Shown piece after piece: positions 27,340 to 37,003 of a stretch of 64,000 nt of DNA. Each line of letters opens with the position of its first letter. Position 1 is the first letter of the stretch. Position numbers and translations under genes: made by a program. A model generated the notes under the pieces. That model made no database searches. It saw only the letters and a list, made by a program, of their open reading frames with translations, and had not been told where the DNA came from. The stretch spans positions 434,001 through 498,000 of the forward strand of contig JAXMDB010000002.1 of assembly GCA_046348995.1 (NCBI GenBank). Direction: 5' to 3'. Origin of the DNA: JANNSX01 sp046348995 (GTDB lineage: Bacteria > Pseudomonadota > Alphaproteobacteria > Rhizobiales > Hyphomicrobiaceae).

Positions 27340-29547
27340 GTGGCTGAGCAGGGATACGAGGCAGAGCGAGCAGAGGCACCGGCATCGGCAATGCCGACGC
27401 TTGCCGACGCGCTGCGCCTGCTCAAGCGCCGCGCCAGCATCATCGTCGCCGTGGCGCTCATCGGGGCGGCCTTGGCGTACGCCGCCGGACTCCTCATGCA
27501 GCCTGTGTACGAGGCGACCGCCACCGTCGAGCTCAGCTCGCGCAAGACCCAGATCTCCGACCTCACCGACGTCGTCACGCAACTCGATGCCGACAGCCCG
27601 ACGATCGACAGCCAGATCGAGATCATCCAGTCGGCGCGCATCGCTGGCCGCGTCGTCGACCAGCTGCGACTCGCCGACGACCCCGAGTTCCAAGGCGAGG
27701 CCGGATGGCGTTCGGCGCTGAAAGCCAAGCTCTTCTCCCTCATTGGACGTGATCCGGGCGAGGCTGCGGCCAGCGACGAAACGGAAGCAAGCTATGCCGT
27801 CCAGGCACTGCGCGCGCAGATCTCGGCTGCCCGCGTCGGCGGCTCCTTCCTCATCGAGATCGCCGTCCAGTCGCAAAGCGCGGAGAAGTCGAAGGCCATC
27901 GCCAATGCGGTGGCGGAGACCTACATCGCCGAGCAGATCGACGCCAAGGCCGACATCGCGCAGCAGGCGACGGTCTGGCTCGACCGTCAAGCCGAGGCGC
28001 TGAAGCAGAAAGTCATCGACGCCGAGCGGCTGGTCGAAGCCTACAAGATCGAGAACGGATTGCAGTCGACCGAGGGTCACCCCTTGGACGAGCGCGAGCT
28101 GACCCGCGCCGCCGAGCAACTCATCCTCGCGCGCGCCGACACGGCCGGGGCTCTGTCGCGATATCAGCAAGTCGAGGGCCTGGCCATCACCGCCGCCGGG
28201 CAAGAGACGATCGCCTCGGTGTTGACGAGCGACACTGTCACCGCGCTCAAGGCGCAGCTCGCCGTCATCGCACGGCGCGTGGCCGAGCTCTCGACGCGCT
28301 ATGGCCCGCTGCATCCCGAGATGGTGCAGGCGCAAGCCGAGCTGAAAGACGCCCGCCAGCAGTTGAGCGTCGAGGTTCAGAAGCACGTCGCCAATCTGCG
28401 CAACGAGTACGAGGTGGCGAAGGGCCGGCAAGAGAGTCTCGAGGCGAGCCTCGAGCAGCAGAAGACCGTTGCCAACGCCTCGAGCGAGGCGAGCGTTAAG
28501 CTGCGCGAGCTCGAGCGCGACGCCGAGGCCGCTCGTGGCGTCTACGAGAGCCTCATCAAGCGTGCGGCCGAGACCAGGCAACAGGAGAGCCTGCAGGTCG
28601 CCGACGCGCGGATCGTCAACCCGGCCGTCGAGCCGTTGTCTCCGGTCGGCCCCAAGAAGCTCAAGCTCGCCCTTTTCGGTTTTGCCGGGGGCTTCGGCCT
28701 CTCGTTTGCGCTGTCGGCGCTGATCGAGTTCCTCTGGCCGACCTTCGTGCGCCCCCAGGAGATCGAGGCCCGCGTGCGGTTACGGCATCTGGCGAGCGTG
28801 CCCCAGCTGCCGGCCCGGCGCGGGGAGAGCGCAGGCAGCATCGGCCGCATCCGCAGCATTGCCGTGGCGCCACATACGCCCTTTGCCGAAGCCGTCCGCG
28901 CCGTCCGGCTCGCGATCGACGAGCAGCGGCGTGAGGCCGCCGAGATCGTGCTCGTCGCCTCGGCGCTGCCCGGCGACGGCAAGAGTATCATCGCCTCCAA
29001 CCTCGCCCATCTCTATGCGATGTCCGGGGTCAAGACTCTCCTCGTCGATGCCGATCTGCGCAAAGGCATGCTGAGCCGCCAGCTCTCCCCCGATGCAGGC
29101 GCAGGCTTGCTCGATTGCCTGCAGTCCGGTGTCCCGGCGCTGGAGGCGATCATCAGCGACCGCTCGACCGGCTTGCACGTCCTGCCGGCCTTCGGACAAA
29201 AGTCCGCACGCACGAGCGTGCCCGAGCTCCTCTCCTCGCGGCGCCTGGCCGAGGTGCTGTCGGATCTGAGGCGCGAGTTCGAGGTGATCATTCTCGACGC
29301 GCCGCCGGTCATGCCGGTTGTCGATGCCCGCATCCTGGCCGAGCAGTCGGACCAGGTCGTGCTTGTGAGCCGCTGGCAGCGCACGCCCTCCGCCCTCGTC
29401 CGGCGGGCCGGCGAGCTGTTGGCGCTGAGTGGCGCGCAGATGGCCGGTCTCGTCATCAATGACGTCGGCGCCGACGCCCTGCCGTCCGACACGGCCTACA
29501 TGCTGAGCGGCTACGGCGACAGCGCCGTATTGAGCGACGCGGCCTGA
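27340..29547 (+). CDS. Polysaccharide co-polymerase fused to BY-type tyrosine kinase (Wzc/GumC-ExoP type)
   Basis: The 735-residue inner-membrane protein starts at a GTG. It has a Wzz chain-length domain with TM1 at about residues 30-52, a long periplasmic coiled-coil (about 190-420), and TM2 near 445-465. A cytosolic P-loop kinase follows, with Walker A LPGDGKS around 543-549, Walker A' LLVDADLRKG and Walker B VIILDAPPV. It controls polymer length and export through cycles of tyrosine autophosphorylation. The C-terminal tail has only two tyrosines (AYMLSGYGDS), fewer than the usual cluster, so kinase output may be simple. It belongs to the export operon begun at 25389. Confidence 0.93.
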   Translation: MAEQGYEAERAEAPASAMPTLADALRLLKRRASIIVAVALIGAALAYAAGLLMQPVYEATATVELSSRKTQISDLTDVVTQLDADSPTIDSQIEIIQSARIAGRVVDQLRLADDPEFQGEAGWRSALKAKLFSLIGRDPGEAAASDETEASYAVQALRAQISAARVGGSFLIEIAVQSQSAEKSKAIANAVAETYIAEQIDAKADIAQQATVWLDRQAEALKQKVIDAERLVEAYKIENGLQSTEGHPLDERELTRAAEQLILARADTAGALSRYQQVEGLAITAAGQETIASVLTSDTVTALKAQLAVIARRVAELSTRYGPLHPEMVQAQAELKDARQQLSVEVQKHVANLRNEYEVAKGRQESLEASLEQQKTVANASSEASVKLRELERDAEAARGVYESLIKRAAETRQQESLQVADARIVNPAVEPLSPVGPKKLKLALFGFAGGFGLSFALSALIEFLWPTFVRPQEIEARVRLRHLASVPQLPARRGESAGSIGRIRSIAVAPHTPFAEAVRAVRLAIDEQRREAAEIVLVASALPGDGKSIIASNLAHLYAMSGVKTLLVDADLRKGMLSRQLSPDAGAGLLDCLQSGVPALEAIISDRSTGLHVLPAFGQKSARTSVPELLSSRRLAEVLSDLRREFEVIILDAPPVMPVVDARILAEQSDQVVLVSRWQRTPSALVRRAGELLALSGAQMAGLVINDVGADALPSDTAYMLSGYGDSAVLSDAA

Positions 29548-29683
29548 GAATTGTCATCCGCGACGCGGATATAAACAATTTAAAATCAGTGTTTTGTCGG
29601 AATTCGCTTAAGACAAACTTCAGCCTGCGGAACCACATTGACCCCATAGCCAAGCTGGCCGGAGTACGGCCTGGGCTTCGAGT
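29548..29683. promoter_or_regulatory. AT-rich gap with small hairpin, likely internal promoter
   Basis: The 136-base gap between the co-polymerase and sugar transferase genes holds the hairpin ATCCGC-GAC-GCGGAT at about 29556-29570. A run of AT-rich sequence unusual for the region follows (ATAAACAATTTAAAATCAG). This suggests termination or pausing after the export genes and a separate promoter for the biosynthesis genes that start at 29684. No operator was recognised. Confidence 0.45.
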
Positions 29684-31168
29684 ATGCGGGCGAGCATGAG
29701 TGGTCTTTCGAGCGAGCGGCTGACGATGGGCGAGGCCCAAGGCCTTGCGCCTTGCGACCGTCGTTGGTCGCGCCGGGTGACGCTCGACCTCGTGGCCGGC
29801 GCCGATGTGCTCGCGATTCTGCTGGCGGGCTATCTGTCTGCTTTGCAGCTGGGCTCAGGTCCGCTCGGCTTTGCCGGATTGGAGCTCGCGACCGCCGAGC
29901 TTCTGTTGCTCACGGCTTCCGTCGTCTACCTCATGCTCAACTGGCAGGGCGCCTACAACCCGCCGCGGATGACGGCGCTGCCGATCGGGCCCGTCCGCTA
30001 TGGCCTCGGTCTCTTCATCGCCTTCTCGATCGTCAAATCGGTCGCGAGCACGCTCGGCGTGGCGGCGGCCTTCCCCGAGTCCTGGTACCTGACCTGGCTC
30101 GGCCTCGCTTTCGTGCTGCTGCTCACGAGCCGCACGGCGTCGCGCGTCGTGCTCGCTCACTATGCCGCGCGCGGCTTGTTCGATACGAGCATCGCCGTAT
30201 ATGGCGCGGGCCGTATCGCTCTGAAGCTCGTCGAGCACATGAAGCTCAATCCCGACGAAGCCCGGCTGGTCGGCGTCTACGACGACCGGCAGGATCCGCA
30301 GCGGGTCAACCTGTCCGGGCTGCCGATGGCCGGACGTCTCGCCGATCTGATCGAGGCCGGCCGCAACGGGCTCATCGACGAGATCGTCATCGCACTCCCG
30401 CAGGCCGCCGATCAACGCATCGCCGAGATCAGCCGCAAGCTCGAGCAGCTTCCCGTGCGCATCCGTGTCTGCACCTATGTCGCGTCCGATCTGATCGAGG
30501 CGGATCCGTCGCGCCACAAGGTCTCGAGCTTAGGCCCGCTCGGCCTGCTCGACGTCAAGTCGAAGCCGATGGCCGACTGGTCGCCGATCGTGAAGGCGAT
30601 CGAGGATGCGCTTGTCGCCCTCGTGCTCATGGTTCTCGCCGCGCCGCTCATGGCGTTGATCGCGGTGGCTGTTCGTCTCGACAGTCCTGGCCCCGTGTTC
30701 TTCCGTCAGCGCCGGCACGGCCTCAATCATCGCGTCATCGAGGTCCTCAAATTCCGCACCATGCATGTCATGGAGGATGGCGCCGAGGTCAAGCAGGCGA
30801 CGAAGGACGATCCCCGCGTGACACGCGTCGGCCGCTGGCTGCGCCGCACGAGCCTCGACGAGCTGCCCCAGCTCTTCAACATCCTCAAAGGCGAGATGTC
30901 GCTCGTCGGCCCGCGCCCGCATGCCCTCGTCCACAACGAGCACTACGGCGAGATGCTCGAGCGCTACGCCAACCGGCATCAGGTGAAGCCCGGCATCACC
31001 GGCTGGGCGCAGGTCAAGGGCTTCCGCGGCGAGCTCAAGGCCACCGACGACATGCAGCGCCGGGTCGAGCACGACCTCTACTACATCGATCACTGGTCGC
31101 TCTGGCTCGATCTCAAGATCCTCCTGCTGACGCCCTTCTACGGCTTGCGTCATCGCAAAGCGTACTGA
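29684..31168 (+). CDS. Undecaprenyl-phosphate sugar-1-phosphate transferase (WcaJ/GumD-type)
   Basis: The 494-residue membrane enzyme has four N-terminal hydrophobic segments, a CoA-binding-like Rossmann domain (AVYGAGRIALKLVEH), a further membrane helix, and the C-terminal bacterial sugar-transferase domain. The latter shows PGPVFFRQRRHG, EVLKFRTMHV, TSLDELPQLFNILKGEMSLV, GPRPHA and KPGITGWAQV, all hallmarks. It adds the first hexose-1-phosphate, probably glucose or galactose, to the lipid carrier and so starts repeat-unit synthesis. RmlA follows 11 bases later. Confidence 0.93.
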   Translation: MRASMSGLSSERLTMGEAQGLAPCDRRWSRRVTLDLVAGADVLAILLAGYLSALQLGSGPLGFAGLELATAELLLLTASVVYLMLNWQGAYNPPRMTALPIGPVRYGLGLFIAFSIVKSVASTLGVAAAFPESWYLTWLGLAFVLLLTSRTASRVVLAHYAARGLFDTSIAVYGAGRIALKLVEHMKLNPDEARLVGVYDDRQDPQRVNLSGLPMAGRLADLIEAGRNGLIDEIVIALPQAADQRIAEISRKLEQLPVRIRVCTYVASDLIEADPSRHKVSSLGPLGLLDVKSKPMADWSPIVKAIEDALVALVLMVLAAPLMALIAVAVRLDSPGPVFFRQRRHGLNHRVIEVLKFRTMHVMEDGAEVKQATKDDPRVTRVGRWLRRTSLDELPQLFNILKGEMSLVGPRPHALVHNEHYGEMLERYANRHQVKPGITGWAQVKGFRGELKATDDMQRRVEHDLYYIDHWSLWLDLKILLLTPFYGLRHRKAY

Positions 31169-31179
31169 CGAGTGAGACC

Positions 31180-32094
31180 ATGGCACGAAGCATGCGATTG
31201 AAGGCCAAGCGGCCACCGGCAAAACCCCTCAAGGGGATTATTCTCGCGGGCGGCTCCGGCACGCGCCTCTATCCGATGACGCGCGCGGTGTCGAAGCAGC
31301 TGATGCCCGTCTACGACAAGCCGATGATCTACTATCCGCTGACGACGCTCATGCTCGCCGGCATCCGCGACATTCTCGTCATCACGACGCCGGAGGACGG
31401 TCCGCAATTCCATCGCCTGCTCGGCGACGGCTCGCAGTGGGGGATCGATCTCTCCTACGCCGTGCAGCCGCGTCCGGAAGGGTTGGCGCAGGCCTTCATC
31501 ATCGGCCGCCGCTTCATCGGCGGGGGACGCGCCGCCCTCGTGCTCGGCGACAATATTTTCTATGGCCATGGCCTCACCGACTTGTTGCGGAACGCAGCCG
31601 CGCGCCGCGAAGGCGCGACCGTCTTCGGCTATGCGGTCAAGGATCCCGAGCGCTATGGCGTCGTCGGCTTCAACAAGCGCGGCATCCCGACCTCGATCGA
31701 GGAGAAGCCGCGCGTGCCGAAATCCAACTACGCCGTCACCGGCCTCTATTTCTACGACGAGCGCGTCACCGAGATGGCGCGCCGCGTGAAGCCGTCCGCC
31801 CGCGGCGAGCTCGAGATCACGACGCTGAACGAGATGTACCTTCAGGAAGGCGCGCTCAACGTCGAGCTGATGGGCCGCGGCTATGCCTGGCTCGATACCG
31901 GCACCTTCGCCTCGCTGCTGCGGGCCGGCCAATTCGTCGAAACGCTCGAGGAGCGGCAGGGCATGAAGGTCGGCTGCCCGGAGGAGGTCGCCTACCGCAT
32001 GGGCTTCATCGGCCGGGCTGAGCTCGAGTCGCTTGCCGAGCCGCTGCGCAAGAGCGGCTATGGCGACTATCTGCTCGGCGTTGCGGCGGGCTGA
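31180..32094 (+). CDS. rfbA: Glucose-1-phosphate thymidylyltransferase (RmlA)
   Basis: The 304-residue nucleotidyltransferase contains the signature LAGGSGTRLYPMTRAVSKQL and continues VYDKPMIYYPLTTLM. VLGDNIFYGHG and IEEKPRVPKSNYAVTGLYFY are also conserved. It makes dTDP-glucose, the first step toward dTDP-L-rhamnose and other dTDP sugars. The usual partners rmlB, rmlC and rmlD are not in the window, so either they lie elsewhere or dTDP-glucose itself is used. The start MARSMRLKAKRPPAKPLKG carries a basic extension. An ATG at 31192 is an alternative. Confidence 0.95.
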   Translation: MARSMRLKAKRPPAKPLKGIILAGGSGTRLYPMTRAVSKQLMPVYDKPMIYYPLTTLMLAGIRDILVITTPEDGPQFHRLLGDGSQWGIDLSYAVQPRPEGLAQAFIIGRRFIGGGRAALVLGDNIFYGHGLTDLLRNAAARREGATVFGYAVKDPERYGVVGFNKRGIPTSIEEKPRVPKSNYAVTGLYFYDERVTEMARRVKPSARGELEITTLNEMYLQEGALNVELMGRGYAWLDTGTFASLLRAGQFVETLEERQGMKVGCPEEVAYRMGFIGRAELESLAEPLRKSGYGDYLLGVAAG

Positions 32095-32112
32095 GGGCGG
32101 AGGCCCATCGCG

Positions 32113-33450
32113 ATGACACGGCTTCTCAGGGACGTGCCGCTGCCGGTGCTGTGTCTCATCGCCGGCATCATCGCGCCGTTCGAGCTGTCGGTCTATCTGG
32201 GCAGCGTCCGCCTGCCGCCACATCGCATCGCCATTCTCATGTTCCTGCTGCCGGCGGCCTATCGGCTGCTGAGGCAGCGTCAGCTCCGGTTGACCGCCTA
32301 CGATGTCGCCTTCTTCCTGTATGCCGCCTGGACGCTCGGCGTCCTCATCAAGCACGAGGGCTTCGGCAGCGGCGGTGAGTTCGGCGGGGCATTGGCGCTC
32401 GAGAGCTTCGGCGGCTACGTCATCGCCCGTGCCTACATTCGCGATCGGCACGCCTTCGAGGCGACCATCCGCCTTCTGTTCGGCACGCTCGTCGTTGTCG
32501 GCGCGATCGCCTTCATCGAATCCACGTCGGGTCAGCTGTTCCTGAGGAACTGGCTGCAGAAGCTCACCGGCGCCTACTACCGCATCAAGATCGAGGAGCG
32601 GCTCGGGCTCACGCGCGCGACCGCCGTGTTCGAGCACCCGATTCTCTACGGCACCTTCTGCGCGAGCCTGTTCTCCTACGCCTGGTTCATGTCGCGCACC
32701 TATGTGGCGAAGGGCGTGCGGAGCGGCATCGTCGCCGGCTCGACCTTCCTCAGCCTCTCCTCGGCGCCGCTGCTCTGCATCATGGTGCAGTTCGCCATGA
32801 TCGTCTGGGAGCGCGTCTCGCGCCGCCTGCATCATCGCGCGATGATCACCGTCGTGCTCGCGGTCGCCACCTACATCGTCATCGAGATTGCCTCCAACCG
32901 CAGCGCCGTCGAAGCGATCGTCTTGCGCATCACGATCGATGCCTGGACCGCCTACTACCGCCTGCAGATCTGGACGTACGGCCTCGAGAACGTCTGGAGC
33001 CACCCGTGGCTCGGCATCGGCCGCAGCGACTGGAGTCGCGTCTGGTGGATGAGCTCGTCCTCGGTCGACGCGTTCTGGCTCGTCATCACCATGCGTGTCG
33101 GTCTGCCGGCGCCGGCGCTGCTCGGGCTGTCGATGATCCTGCTGGTTAGGGGCGTCTATCGCGGCGCGCATCGCGATCCGTCTCCGGCCGTTCGCGAGCT
33201 CGCCTACGCCTGGATGATTTCCATCCTGGCCCTCGTGTTCGTGGCGCTCACCGTCCATTACTGGAACGCCATCCACGCCTACTTCTTCATGCTGCTCGGC
33301 ATGGGCGGCTGGATCGCCGATCCGCTGCGGGCGCCGCGCCGCGTGCCGGTGCGTTCCGCGGCCGCCGTTAAGGGGCGCGTTGCTCGCCCGGTGCTCAGAC
33401 CCGCGCGTCCGTTCCACGCGCATCGCCTCGGTGCACCGCGTCCAGCATAA
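32113..33450 (+). CDS. O-antigen polymerase/ligase-like membrane protein (Wzy candidate)
   Basis: The 445-residue protein has about 10-11 transmembrane helices and a large periplasmic loop in the second half (YYRLQIWTYGLENVWSHPWL with GIGRSDWS). RATAVFEHPILYGTFCAS matches the conserved His-Pro segment of the O-antigen ligase/polymerase family. Its position between rfbA and a flippase supports a Wzy role, joining lipid-linked repeat units in the periplasm. A ligase role is possible, since the two families are hard to tell apart by sequence. The C-terminus is unusually basic (RPARPFHAHRLGAPRPA). Confidence 0.82.
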   Translation: MTRLLRDVPLPVLCLIAGIIAPFELSVYLGSVRLPPHRIAILMFLLPAAYRLLRQRQLRLTAYDVAFFLYAAWTLGVLIKHEGFGSGGEFGGALALESFGGYVIARAYIRDRHAFEATIRLLFGTLVVVGAIAFIESTSGQLFLRNWLQKLTGAYYRIKIEERLGLTRATAVFEHPILYGTFCASLFSYAWFMSRTYVAKGVRSGIVAGSTFLSLSSAPLLCIMVQFAMIVWERVSRRLHHRAMITVVLAVATYIVIEIASNRSAVEAIVLRITIDAWTAYYRLQIWTYGLENVWSHPWLGIGRSDWSRVWWMSSSSVDAFWLVITMRVGLPAPALLGLSMILLVRGVYRGAHRDPSPAVRELAYAWMISILALVFVALTVHYWNAIHAYFFMLLGMGGWIADPLRAPRRVPVRSAAAVKGRVARPVLRPARPFHAHRLGAPRPA

Positions 33451-33562
33451 AGGCTCATAGCAAGCACTCGTTAACCTCCCGCGCGCTAGGTTGTGAGTCG
33501 AGAGCAGGGCGGGACGCGCCGCGCTTTGCGTTGCGGCGGTCTTGGTTGGGGGAGCTCGCCTC

Positions 33563-35071
33563 GTGACGGCTCAATCTCAATCGCGCTTGTCGGGGCGGCG
33601 GATCGTCGGCCAGAGCTTGCTGCTGTTCGGCGGCTATGGTCTGGCGCAGCTTCTGGCGCTTGCACGGAACGCGCTGCTTGCGCATCTCCTGAGCAAGGGC
33701 GACTTCGGCGTCGCGGCCGCGTTGACGGTCACTCTGCAAATCTTCGAGATGCTGAGCGACCCGGCGGTCGACCGTCTCATCGTGCAGGCCGCCGCCAAGG
33801 ACGTCGACCGGCTCGTGGCGACGGCCCACTCTGTCGCGATCCTGCGCGGGCTTTTGCTCGGCGCTTTGCTCTTCCTCTTCGCGCCGATGGTCGCGCAGCT
33901 CTTCGGCATTCATGACGCCACATCCGCCTTCATGGCGTTGGCCGCGGTGCCCGTCATCCGCGCCTTCCTCAATCTCGACTGGCGCCGTGCGCAGCGCGAC
34001 CTGAACAACACGCCGGCCGTGCTGGTCGAGCTCGTGCCGCAAGCCGCAGCCCTCGCGGCGACTTATCCCGCCGTGCTGTGGATCGGCGGCTTCGAGGCGG
34101 TCGTGTGGGTCACCATCGGCTTGGCGCTGGTGCAGCTCGCTGTGACGCAGGTCCTGGCTGCCCGCCGCTATCGCCTTGCGTGGGATCGCGATTGGGTTCG
34201 GCGCATCTTTGCGTTCGCGTGGCCGGCCATGATCTCGGGTCTGACCCTGCTGGCCGTCTACCAAGGCGATCGCGTGCTTGTCGGCCGCTTCTTCGGGATC
34301 GAGGTGCTCGCCGCCTACTCCGTGGCCTTCGTGCTGACGATGGTGCCGGCGAGCCTCGTTGGCCGTGCCGGTACATCGCTGTTGCTCCCCGTCTTCGCGG
34401 AGCTGCACGCCAAACGCGATCTCCTCCGGACGCGCTTTCTGCTCGCGACCGAGGTGACCGTCGTCGTCACCGCCTGCTACCTCGCCGCCTTCATCATGCT
34501 CGGCGGTACGGTCGTCGGTCTCGTGTTCGGTCCCAAGTACGAAGGGCTCGGCCACCTGACCGCGGTGCTCGCCACGATGTGGGCCACCCGCATGCTGCAA
34601 ACGCCGATGACGGCTTTCATCCTCGCCGCCGGTGAGCCGCAGTCGCTGACCGTCGGCGGCGGGTTGCGGGCGACCGCGCTGCTGCTCGGGATCGCCGTTG
34701 CCCTTTTCGGCGGCGGTGTCCTCATGCTTGCCGTGACAGGCATCGTCGGCGAGGTGTTGGCGCTCGGCTATCACGCCTGGCGCATCCACCGCATCGAGCC
34801 CGCTCTGCAGACCCCGCTGTTGCGCCGCATGGCGTACGCACCGGCCGTTGCGGCGTTGTGCTGGCCGCTCGTCGATACGGGGCTGTGGGTCGGCTCGTCG
34901 CTGCTGACGGCGCTCGCAACCGCAATCGTCGTCCTGACGCTCGGTGGCGGCTTGCTCGTCATGTTTCGGGATTTGCGCCGTCGTCTCGAAGGTCTCTTGC
35001 GCAACTCGCGCGGCATCCGCGACGAGGGGCTCTGGGCCGCGGCGCAGGTCGCCGAGGTCGAGCCGAGCTAG
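33563..35071 (+). CDS. Polysaccharide flippase (Wzx/MOP superfamily)
   Basis: The 502-residue protein has about 14 transmembrane helices and starts at a GTG preceded by GGGGGAG. The first helix region (LLFGGYGLAQLLALARNALL), then AHLLSKGDFGVAAALTV, is typical of the RfbX/Wzx group. Wzx proteins move lipid-linked repeat units across the inner membrane. It is the last gene of the plus-strand run and is followed immediately by the twin-hairpin repeat and the convergent glycosyltransferase gene. A TTG 21 bases upstream is a less likely start. Confidence 0.9.
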   Translation: MTAQSQSRLSGRRIVGQSLLLFGGYGLAQLLALARNALLAHLLSKGDFGVAAALTVTLQIFEMLSDPAVDRLIVQAAAKDVDRLVATAHSVAILRGLLLGALLFLFAPMVAQLFGIHDATSAFMALAAVPVIRAFLNLDWRRAQRDLNNTPAVLVELVPQAAALAATYPAVLWIGGFEAVVWVTIGLALVQLAVTQVLAARRYRLAWDRDWVRRIFAFAWPAMISGLTLLAVYQGDRVLVGRFFGIEVLAAYSVAFVLTMVPASLVGRAGTSLLLPVFAELHAKRDLLRTRFLLATEVTVVVTACYLAAFIMLGGTVVGLVFGPKYEGLGHLTAVLATMWATRMLQTPMTAFILAAGEPQSLTVGGGLRATALLLGIAVALFGGGVLMLAVTGIVGEVLALGYHAWRIHRIEPALQTPLLRRMAYAPAVAALCWPLVDTGLWVGSSLLTALATAIVVLTLGGGLLVMFRDLRRRLEGLLRNSRGIRDEGLWAAAQVAEVEPS

Positions 35072-35174
35072 CACATCGTGCGTCAATCCGGATTCGGCAC
35101 GATGCGCTAGCTCTTTGGCTTGTCGCGGCGTTTCGCGCAAAACCGCGGCACACTTTTGCGCACGCCGCTCTAGG
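35067..35174 (-). repeat. Twin-hairpin intergenic repeat, copy B
   Basis: This 108-base element is the reverse-complement counterpart of 5299-5405. It has the same two hairpins in the same order on the minus strand: GCGGCGTGCGCAAAAGTGTG followed by the CATCGTGC/GCACGATG pair. It fills the space between the convergent flippase and GT4 genes and slightly overlaps both stop codons. Differences from copy A are concentrated in the loop of the second hairpin, as expected for a structure under pairing constraint. Confidence 0.8.
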
Positions 35175-36408
35175 CCGTCTCGACGCCGGCCAGCGACGCG
35201 GATGGCTTCTCCCCGAGCACCCGCTCGTAGAGGGCCAACAGCTCGGCCTGCTCGCGCTCCCAGGAGAGCTCGGACTTGAGCCGGCGCTGGCCTTCCGCCT
35301 TCGCAGCCTCGGCGAGCGGACCGTCGTCCGTGAGACGCAGGATTTGCCGGGCGAGATCGCGGGGCGCGTTGTCCGCCGCATAAAGACAGGCCTCGCCCGC
35401 CGTGCGCTTCGTCTCGTCGAGGTCGAAGGCGACGAACGGAATGCCGAGCGTCATGTACTCGAACACCTTGTTCATCGAAATCTTGTCGTTGTAGACGTTC
35501 TTCGGATCCGGGATGACGCCGACGTCGAACGTCGAGAGCGCGGTGAGCAAAGGCTCTCCCGACAGGAAGCCTGTGAAGGTCACGTGCTCCGCGACGCCCT
35601 GATCCTGCGCCTGCTGCTTCAATCGCTCGAGCTCGGTTCCCGATCCGACGATCAGGCACTGCACGTCGTCGCGCTTCTGCTCGTGCACGATTTGAGCCAT
35701 GGCATCGACCAGAAGATCGACTCCGTCCTGTGCCCCCATGATGCCGACATAGCCGACGAGATGCTTGCGGCCCTTCTTGAACGAGGAGTCCGGCACCGCC
35801 CGCTTGAAGCGGCCGAGGTCCGGAATGCTGCGCACCACGTGCACGCGCTCGGGGTCCATCCCGCCGCGCTCGACCGCGATCGCCTTGAAGGTGTCGTTCG
35901 TCGCGATCGAGGCATCGGCAACCTTGAAGGTCATCCGCTCGAGAAAGGTCAGCAGCCGATGGAAGGCGCCACGCCGGCCGAACTTCGCCTCGTAGAGCTC
36001 GGGATTGATGTCGTGGTGGTCGAACACGAACGGCTTGCCGAGGAGGTACTTGAAGAAGGCGCCGATGAGGAAGATCGTGTCCGGCGGGTTGCAGGCCTGG
36101 ATGACGTCGAAACCGGTCTTGAACATAACGCGCCAGCAGAGCGCGATCTCCCAGAGCAACGCCCAGGAGTATTCGAGCGCGTAGCCGAGGGCGCCGGAAG
36201 CCTCGTAGGGCAGGGGGTGGCGGTAGATGTGGATGCCGTCGAGGCACTCGTAGGACTGGCGGTAGCGGCCGCCGACCGGGCAGATGACCGACACCGTGTA
36301 ACCGGCATCGCGCAGCGTCGTCGCTTCCTGCCAAACGCGCCGGTCGAGCGGCAGCGTCAGGTTTTCGACGATGATCAGCACGCGGGACTGCGAACGCACG
36401 GAGCTCAC
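35170..36408 (-). CDS. GT4-family glycosyltransferase
   Basis: The 412-residue GT-B enzyme begins, after a short tail, with VLIIVENLTLPLDRRVWQEA, the donor-fold entry of WbuB/WfgS-like GT4 enzymes. It continues with FDHHDINPELYEAKFG, the second domain start VGYVGIMGAQDGVDLLVDA, and the acid motif region GVIPDPKNVYNDKISMNKVFEYM. It adds a sugar from a nucleotide donor to the growing lipid-linked repeat. The GTG at 36408, with GGGAGA upstream, is the likely start; upstream reading in frame is unlike any protein. It is the only clear elongating transferase in this locus. Confidence 0.9.
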   Translation of the reverse strand: MSSVRSQSRVLIIVENLTLPLDRRVWQEATTLRDAGYTVSVICPVGGRYRQSYECLDGIHIYRHPLPYEASGALGYALEYSWALLWEIALCWRVMFKTGFDVIQACNPPDTIFLIGAFFKYLLGKPFVFDHHDINPELYEAKFGRRGAFHRLLTFLERMTFKVADASIATNDTFKAIAVERGGMDPERVHVVRSIPDLGRFKRAVPDSSFKKGRKHLVGYVGIMGAQDGVDLLVDAMAQIVHEQKRDDVQCLIVGSGTELERLKQQAQDQGVAEHVTFTGFLSGEPLLTALSTFDVGVIPDPKNVYNDKISMNKVFEYMTLGIPFVAFDLDETKRTAGEACLYAADNAPRDLARQILRLTDDGPLAEAAKAEGQRRLKSELSWEREQAELLALYERVLGEKPSASLAGVETA

Positions 36409-36649
36409 CCGATTTACTCTCCCCCGCCGCCGCGACCCTGCGACGCCGGACCTCTTGATGGGCCTTGGATTTCTCGCAGAGAAAGGTAAAAGAATAGGCG
36501 ACGGGGTCAGGACAGGCGGCCGCAGCCCGATGGGGCGAAGCGGATGAAAAATCAGCCGCTTCCTGGCGAGTGCACGTTTCTTGCAGGGTCGGGAAACGAG
36601 CGTGGGACGGGCCGTTCGCGGCCCGCCGGGGTTCGAAAGGCGTTGGGTC

Positions 36650-36874
36650 GTGGCAAAGAGTGAGCGTTCGGGTGGCGTTCCGGCAATCGATCTGCAGTCG
36701 GTTAAGCTGACGCTCGAGTACATCTACGGCGACGTCAAGGACGTCGGCCAGCTGCGCCGCGTGGCGGTTGCACTCAAATCGGCGATCGAGGAGATCGAGG
36801 CCGTCAAAACCGGCCGGTCGAGCCGGCGCCTCGAGCGGCTCGTGGCGCTGCCCGAGGGCCGGCAACTGCGCTGA
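36650..36874 (+). CDS. Small hypothetical protein
   Basis: The 74-residue frame starts at a GTG (VAKSERSGGVPAIDLQSVKL). It has a helical middle, DVGQLRRVAVALKSAIEEIE, and a basic tail rich in Arg. No signal peptide or membrane segment is seen. It lies between the divergent glycosyltransferase and the RTX gene. The organised helical pattern and lack of Pro/Arg-rich shadow composition suggest it is real, but I recognise no family. Confidence 0.5.
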   Translation: MAKSERSGGVPAIDLQSVKLTLEYIYGDVKDVGQLRRVAVALKSAIEEIEAVKTGRSSRRLERLVALPEGRQLR

Positions 36875-37003
36875 GTTAACCTTCCCTTCATAGCGATTCC
36901 AGATCGACGCTTCGGCGCGTGCGCCGGCTAAGGCCGTGGCAAGGCTGTTGTGCGACGACACTCCCTTGGGCGCCGGCGTTCGGCGACCTCGGAGGCGGCA
37001 ATC

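Noticed and set aside
25976..27391. A 471-codon minus-strand frame opposite the beta-barrel gene
   Set aside because: The plus-strand product has a signal peptide, barrel strands and a C-terminal Phe, and fits the operon; the antisense product has no such features.
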